A stretch of DNA of 35,773 bases from a bacterium (GTDB lineage Bacteria > Methylomirabilota > Methylomirabilia > Methylomirabilales > 2-02-FULL-66-22), in the NCBI GenBank assembly GCA_029580855.1, contig JAKPQH010000047.1, forward strand, positions 1 through 35,773. Direction: 5' to 3'. The position numbers and the translations under genes were made by a program. Of this stretch, positions 32,142-35,773 are shown piece after piece. Within the stretch, counting starts at the first letter, position 1; the number at the start of each line of letters is the position of its first letter. Below the pieces are notes generated by a model, which had not been told where the DNA came from, searched no databases, and was given only the letters and a program-made list of their open reading frames with translations.

Positions 32142-33002
32142 CTACTCCGCGAGTCTCGCCGCGCGCAGGGTGTAGCGCTTGCCCCCGTCGACGGCCTCGC
32201 CGGAGAGGCGCCCCTCGGCGACGTGCAGGGTGAACCGCAGTGGCGGCGCGTCGGGCATCCACGGCGATCGGTCCAGGCTGAGGGCGAGGCGGTCCCCCTG
32301 CAGGCGGGCGACGCCGGGCAGACTCCACCGACGCAGCCACACGCTTGCCGAGGCGTGCTGGAAACGCTGGGCGAACTCGATCACCACCGACTCCTCGCCG
32401 CTCGGACCCGCGAGCGTTCCCCGCCAGTAGCCGGCGACCCGCGCCGGGACCACCCAGAGATAGATCGTGCTCTCTTTTTTCAATCCCACGATTTTTTCCG
32501 GCGCGGGCACCACCAGGCGGCGGTCCGGCTCCCAATCGCCCATGTCCCAATCGTGCGAGACCACCCGCGTGCCCGGTTGCAACCCAAAGAGGATCAGCGG
32601 TCGAATCTCCAGATTGACCTCCGGCAGCAGGTACATCGTGACCACCGTGGCGTCGTGAAAATCGGCGAGGAAGATGTCCTGCTGCTGGAAGCGCACCCGA
32701 TCCGACACCCCCTCCCGCACCGCGTTCGCCCGGCTTTCCGCGATCAGCGTCCGGTCGTAGTCGATGCCCAGCCCGCGCGCATGATACCGCTTGGCTGCGG
32801 CGATGACGATGCGACCGTCACCCGAGCCGAGATCCACCACGTAGTCGTTCGGCCCCACCTCCGCCATCGCCAGCATGGCATCGACGACGTTGCCCGGCGT
32901 CTGGATGTACGGCACCTCGTCGGCGGGTGCCGGGATGGGAGCCCCGATGAGCGCGACGCACAGGACCCCCCACACAACCACGCGCACCGGCCGTTGCACC
33001 AT
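32142..33002 (-). CDS. Exported class I SAM-dependent methyltransferase
   Basis: A 286-residue protein. The N-terminus VRVVVWGVLCVALIGAPIP followed by APADE looks like a signal peptide. The methyltransferase domain follows: VDLGSGDGRIVIAAAKR (SAM site), GLGIDYD, and TVVTMYLLPEVNL in place of a DNA-methylase catalytic motif. This resembles the ATPSCKMT-like protein-lysine methyltransferase group. A beta-rich C-terminal part (about 185-286) is extra. The ATG follows GGGGAGG. SAM is not expected outside the cytoplasm, so the signal may be a membrane anchor. It lies 59 bp after the nitroreductase. Confidence 0.8.
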   Translation of the reverse strand: MVQRPVRVVVWGVLCVALIGAPIPAPADEVPYIQTPGNVVDAMLAMAEVGPNDYVVDLGSGDGRIVIAAAKRYHARGLGIDYDRTLIAESRANAVREGVSDRVRFQQQDIFLADFHDATVVTMYLLPEVNLEIRPLILFGLQPGTRVVSHDWDMGDWEPDRRLVVPAPEKIVGLKKESTIYLWVVPARVAGYWRGTLAGPSGEESVVIEFAQRFQHASASVWLRRWSLPGVARLQGDRLALSLDRSPWMPDAPPLRFTLHVAEGRLSGEAVDGGKRYTLRAARLAE

Positions 33003-33061
33003 TTGTCCTCCCCTGTCGCCTTCGCGTCGCCCCTCGACACCCGGCACCGGGCACGCGGACC

Positions 33062-33826
33062 CTACTCGAGCCCGAACCCCTGCTGCTTCAACGCCGCGCG
33101 CAACTCGGTTCGAAGGGGCTGCTCGGCGCGTCGTACGCAGTGCTCCAGCCAGCCGTACGCTTCCAGCCGGCCCGGCTTGCCCGGCACGGGAACCTGCCGC
33201 CTCTGGTAGATGTCGGTGGCAGCCATGATCCCATCGTATTCGAGCAGGGCGGCGTCGCTCGTCTCCGCGTACCGATCCCACGAGAGGACGGCGGAAACCG
33301 CGAGGCGCGGCCGACTCGCCGGCGGGACCGCCGGCCAGCCCAGCGCCATGCCAACGACGGGGAAGACCAAGCGCGGGAGCGCCAGCAGTTCGATCACCGC
33401 CCGGACGTCATTCCGGATGCTCCCGAGATAACAGACACCGAGCCCGAACGACTCGGCGGCGACGGCCGCGTTCTGCGCGGCGATGCCGGCGTCGAGGACG
33501 CACGTCAGGAAATTCTCGACGTAGTCCGTCACCTGGGTGCGGCCGCGTAGCCGGCACGCCCGGTCGAGGCGCCGGAGATCCGCACACCACACCAGGACCA
33601 CCGGCGCCTGGGCGACGTGCGTCTGGCCGCTGATCTTCGACAGGCGGCTTCGCGTGGCCGAATCCGCGACCGCCACGACGCTCACGACCTGCAGGTTGGA
33701 GGAGGTCGAGGCCCGCTGTGCGGCGTGGACGATCTGCTCGACCATCGCGGGAGACACAGGATCCGCCAGATACGTTCGGACGGAGCCATGGCGATGCAAC
33801 AGGTCCAGCGTCGGATTCGTCGTCAT
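33062..33826 (-). CDS. NfsA-type nitroreductase / NADPH-flavin oxidoreductase
   Basis: A 254-residue FMN enzyme. The start TTNPTLDLLHRHGSVRTYL carries the conserved basic-Ser-x-Arg pattern. AAQRASTSSNLQVVSVVAVA, NAAVAAESFGLGVCYLGSIR and the length fit NfsA-like reductases of quinones and nitro compounds. The ATG is preceded by GAGGAGG. It is 115 bp after the C_GCAxxG_C_C gene and 59 bp before the methyltransferase gene, so a shared transcript is likely. Confidence 0.88.
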   Translation of the reverse strand: MTTNPTLDLLHRHGSVRTYLADPVSPAMVEQIVHAAQRASTSSNLQVVSVVAVADSATRSRLSKISGQTHVAQAPVVLVWCADLRRLDRACRLRGRTQVTDYVENFLTCVLDAGIAAQNAAVAAESFGLGVCYLGSIRNDVRAVIELLALPRLVFPVVGMALGWPAVPPASRPRLAVSAVLSWDRYAETSDAALLEYDGIMAATDIYQRRQVPVPGKPGRLEAYGWLEHCVRRAEQPLRTELRAALKQQGFGLE

Positions 33827-33941
33827 GATGCCTCCTCGGTCAGCCGGTCGCACGCGTGGGCGCCCTGGCTTTTCGCCGACATGGGAACCGGCGGGCGGCC
33901 CCCCCGGGCAGGCACCACCGCGAGGCCGCCGCCGCCTGGCG

Positions 33942-34433
33942 TTACCTCCCGCGTGGCGCCGTGCCGTACCGGTCGAGGGTTTCCAGACACATCCGGACGG
34001 CCGCCAGCGTGTAGTGCCGGCAGCGGGCCTTTCGCTCCGCCTCCGCCTCGTCCGTCGGCTGGCGCAAGAGATCGCCCACCAGCTCACGGCACACCGTGGC
34101 GCCGAACGCCGTCTGGAACCGACTGACGAAGTCCCGGCACACCTCGTAGGTCCACAGCCGATCTCCCTCAGGAGGATGCTCCCGCCCGTGGATGAGGCCC
34201 AACGCTGCCACGCCACCCGAAACGGCGCCGCAGATACCTTCGCGCGCCCCGCCAACGCCGCCCCCCATCCCGGTCAGCATGCATACGGCTGTGGGCGGGA
34301 TATCGCTCTCCATGAGCGCGTGGAGCGAAAGAAACACACGCTCCGCACAGTTGGATCTGTCGCCGTGAGCGGCCTGCACGGCCTCCGCTTCACGGAGTTG
34401 GTGCGCCCGTTCGGTGTTCTTGAGCTTCGTCAT
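33942..34433 (-). CDS. C_GCAxxG_C_C family redox protein
   Basis: A 163-residue protein with the cysteine pattern of this family: SNCAERVFLS, CMLTGMGGGVGG, GICGAVSGGVAALGL, VCRDFV, TVCREL and a later Cys. Members are thought to bind metal or haem and to act in redox chemistry, but no reaction is established. The ATG at 34433 has GGGAGG eight bases upstream; a GTG at 34493 would add 20 residues. There is no signal peptide. It lies next to a nitroreductase gene. Confidence 0.85.
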   Translation of the reverse strand: MTKLKNTERAHQLREAEAVQAAHGDRSNCAERVFLSLHALMESDIPPTAVCMLTGMGGGVGGAREGICGAVSGGVAALGLIHGREHPPEGDRLWTYEVCRDFVSRFQTAFGATVCRELVGDLLRQPTDEAEAERKARCRHYTLAAVRMCLETLDRYGTAPRGR

Positions 34434-34501
34434 CGCCGATGCCTCCCGGTATCGTCCGGTGTCGAGGATGCACCGCCGCACCTCGTCCCGCACGCTCGGC
34501 C

Positions 34502-34520
34502 GCGGAGTGTACCACTCCGC
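34502..34520. repeat. Perfect 8-bp inverted repeat upstream of the C_GCAxxG_C_C gene
   Basis: GCGGAGTG (34502-34509), TAC, CACTCCGC (34513-34520), about 70 bp before the ATG. AAGCGC-GAA-GCGCTT follows close by. Both could be operator half-sites or a transcript hairpin. On the minus strand, TACACT overlaps the repeat as a possible -10. Confidence 0.45.
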
Positions 34521-34600
34521 CCTTGAAAGCGCGAAGCGCTTCCGCGAGCAAGGACGGCCTTCGCATACAAGTCAGGCGAAGTGGGGATGCAGGGAAGATG

Positions 34601-35413
34601 TCAGACTGTGTCCCACCAGATGAGGGCGGAGCGCATGCCGTCAGGCCACCGATAGATGCCGTCCGCCAGCACCAGCCGGCGATCCAGGACCTCGCGGATC
34701 GCGCCATCGTGGCGGTCATCGTCCAGGTGCAGGTGCCGCTTGGCGCGGGCGAGGGCAGCATCCAGCGTCGGATCCGTCCAGTGTCGGACCGCGGCGGGCT
34801 CCATCAGGACATTGGGGTGGAAACCCACGGAGAGCAGCAGATTGTACCCGACGATAAAGTTGGGGCTGTCGTGCCAGCGCCGGTTGATGCGCTCGGACAG
34901 ATCACCGAGGATTCCGTCGTGCGCGGGGACCCGGAGCACGAGATAACAGCTCCGGCGGGTGCAGGCTTCCATCTTGCGGACAAAGCCGACCAGGTCGGTC
35001 GTCGTGTAGGTGGCGTGGGCGGCGACGACCGCGTCGTGGGGTCGCACCTGGGCCGTCAGCCACGGGGAGTCTATGACGTCCAGGTTGGCGATCCCCTGCG
35101 CCGCCGCCCGCTCGACCAGGACCTGGCGCATTCCCGGGAGCGGCTCCACCGCCGTGACGCGACGGACTCTTCTGGCGATGGGCAGGGCCCAGCGGCCGAT
35201 GCCCGCCCCCACGTCCAGCACCGTCATCTCGGGTGTGAGTCTGGACACGACATGGTCCAGGAGCGGGTCCGGATCCTGCTTCCCGCCGCCGTCGAGCCTT
35301 CGCGCGACGCCTCGCCACCGCTCCACCATCTGCGCCGCACCCGCGTCGCTCGCCTGGATGTCATGCGACGCCAGTTCGCGCCACAACGCCGCCCAGTCCG
35401 TCGGTATCGTCAT
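34601..35413 (-). CDS. Class I SAM-dependent methyltransferase
   Basis: A 270-residue soluble enzyme. Motif I VLDVGAGIGRWALPIARR, an acidic strand end RVTAVEPLPGMRQVL, and later DAVVAAHATYTT identify the fold. The C-terminal half (NRRWHDSPNFIVGYNLLLSV) is family-specific and its substrate is unknown. The ATG at 35413 is used; one at 35425 is also possible. The promoter at 35561-35590 precedes it. No neighbour fixes its role. Confidence 0.82.
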   Translation of the reverse strand: MTIPTDWAALWRELASHDIQASDAGAAQMVERWRGVARRLDGGGKQDPDPLLDHVVSRLTPEMTVLDVGAGIGRWALPIARRVRRVTAVEPLPGMRQVLVERAAAQGIANLDVIDSPWLTAQVRPHDAVVAAHATYTTTDLVGFVRKMEACTRRSCYLVLRVPAHDGILGDLSERINRRWHDSPNFIVGYNLLLSVGFHPNVLMEPAAVRHWTDPTLDAALARAKRHLHLDDDRHDGAIREVLDRRLVLADGIYRWPDGMRSALIWWDTV

Positions 35414-35560
35414 CGGTGTCCCCATCCCGCCGGCCGCCTCTCCAGATCTCCCCGGGGTGCCGCGTCCACGGACCGCGACCATCCGGATTCGACGACCTGC
35501 CGATGCACCGCGGCCGTCCCTCACGGCGCGCACCCGTCACGTGACGCCCTCGACGAGATG

Positions 35561-35590
35561 ACGCTAACCCTGACGGCGGGGAGGAGTCAA
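35561..35590 (-). promoter_or_regulatory. Promoter of the methyltransferase gene
   Basis: On the minus strand, TTGACT (35590-35585), 18 bp, TAGCGT (35566-35561). The left end of the insertion sequence lies only about 20 bp upstream of the -35. Confidence 0.45.
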
Positions 35591-35611
35591 GACAAAATCG
35601 GAGGTGGGTTA

Positions 35612-35773
35612 TGTTGTAAAGAGACATGGGTGACACTTCTGGCCTCCTGCGCTAGACAGGAGGTGCATCCCAAAAAGGAGGTCACCCATGTCCAAGGTCA
35701 TGCTTACCCCAGAGCAGCAGATTCGTCAACGCTACGCCTGGTTCGAGCTGGCAGCGCAGTTGGGGAATGTCCG
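35612..35773 (+). mobile_element. Left end of an insertion sequence (IS481-like), cut by window
   Basis: The DNA becomes less GC-rich at about 35585. TGTTGTAAAGAGACATGGGT and the GACACTT after it resemble the ends of IS481-type elements. A hairpin CCTCCTG (35643-35649) and CAGGAGG (35657-35663) follows, then the transposase ribosome binding site. The right end is outside the window, so the inverted repeat and target duplication cannot be checked. Confidence 0.5.
35688..35773 (+). CDS. Transposase N-terminus (partial)
   Basis: The first 28 residues are visible, including LTPEQQIRQRYAWFELAAQL. The block QRYxWFxLAxQLGNV matches the start of IS481/IS3-type transposases just before their helix-turn-helix. 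AAAAAGGAGG stands upstream of the ATG with suitable spacing. It is truncated by the window end. Confidence 0.6.
   Translation, partial: MSKVMLTPEQQIRQRYAWFELAAQLGNV

Noticed and set aside
1..35773. CRISPR arrays, tRNA or rRNA genes
   Set aside because: No regularly spaced repeats and no tRNA T-loop/anticodon pattern or rRNA sequence were seen on either strand.

Overview
The window is GC-rich (about two thirds G+C by eye), Gram-negative-like DNA. It has a beta-barrel outer-membrane protein, a PilT motor ATPase, a Bug-type tripartite tricarboxylate substrate-binding protein, an ECF transporter, many small zinc-finger regulators and a bacterial deoxyhypusine-synthase homologue. No ribosomal or universal marker is present. 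I suspect a soil or sediment lineage such as Rokubacteria/Methylomirabilota or a deltaproteobacterium-like group, but this is inference only. Genes are close together, TAG, TGA and TAA are ordinary stops, and seven minus-strand sigma70-type promoters (TTGACA-like, 17-18 bp spacer) can be read directly.

Layout. (1) 1-4903, minus strand: a signalling and motility cluster with an FHA-EAL c-di-GMP phosphodiesterase, an unknown 153-aa protein, a HEAT-repeat Ser/Thr kinase and PilT (cut by the window edge). (2) 5051-8347, minus: an ECF vitamin/micronutrient-type importer with S component, fused double ATPase and T component. It is divergent from a HIT-family hydrolase (8602-9015). (3) 9198-11580: a hemerythrin-like protein, a low-GC stretch with repeat remnants, and an MFS transporter. 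(4) 11961-16747: small regulators, including a 61-aa protein, a PAS protein, an NhaR-type LysR regulator divergent from an EamA exporter, Rnk, two zinc-ribbon proteins and a DksA-like protein. (5) 16917-19944, minus: polyamine genes for agmatinase, pyruvoyl arginine decarboxylase and a deoxyhypusine-synthase-like enzyme. (6) 20242-23537, plus: short HPF, response regulator, a broken universal stress protein, a second Rnk, a cyclic-nucleotide-binding protein and a second DksA-like protein. (7) 23507-27699, minus: a probable five-gene operon of DUF697, PH-like membrane protein, Fe-ADH, DinB-like and SagB-like oxidoreductase. (8) 28070-33826: an orphan TTT binding protein, a PH-like membrane protein, a 469-aa unknown protein, an outer-membrane barrel, an exported methyltransferase and a nitroreductase. 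(9) 33942-35773: a C_GCAxxG_C_C protein, a methyltransferase and the left end of an insertion sequence.

The most coherent themes are three. First, regions 4 and 6 together hold two Rnk-type and two DksA-type proteins, expected to act at the RNA polymerase secondary channel. They sit beside a ribosome hibernation factor, a receiver protein, a cyclic-nucleotide sensor and a PAS sensor, which looks like a dispersed transcription/translation stress-control island. Second, the kinase, FHA-EAL and PilT genes could form one phospho-signalling route to twitching motility. Third, the polyamine block gives arginine to agmatine to putrescine, then probably a homospermidine-type product. The fused ECF ATPase is also notable because its first half has lost key catalytic residues.
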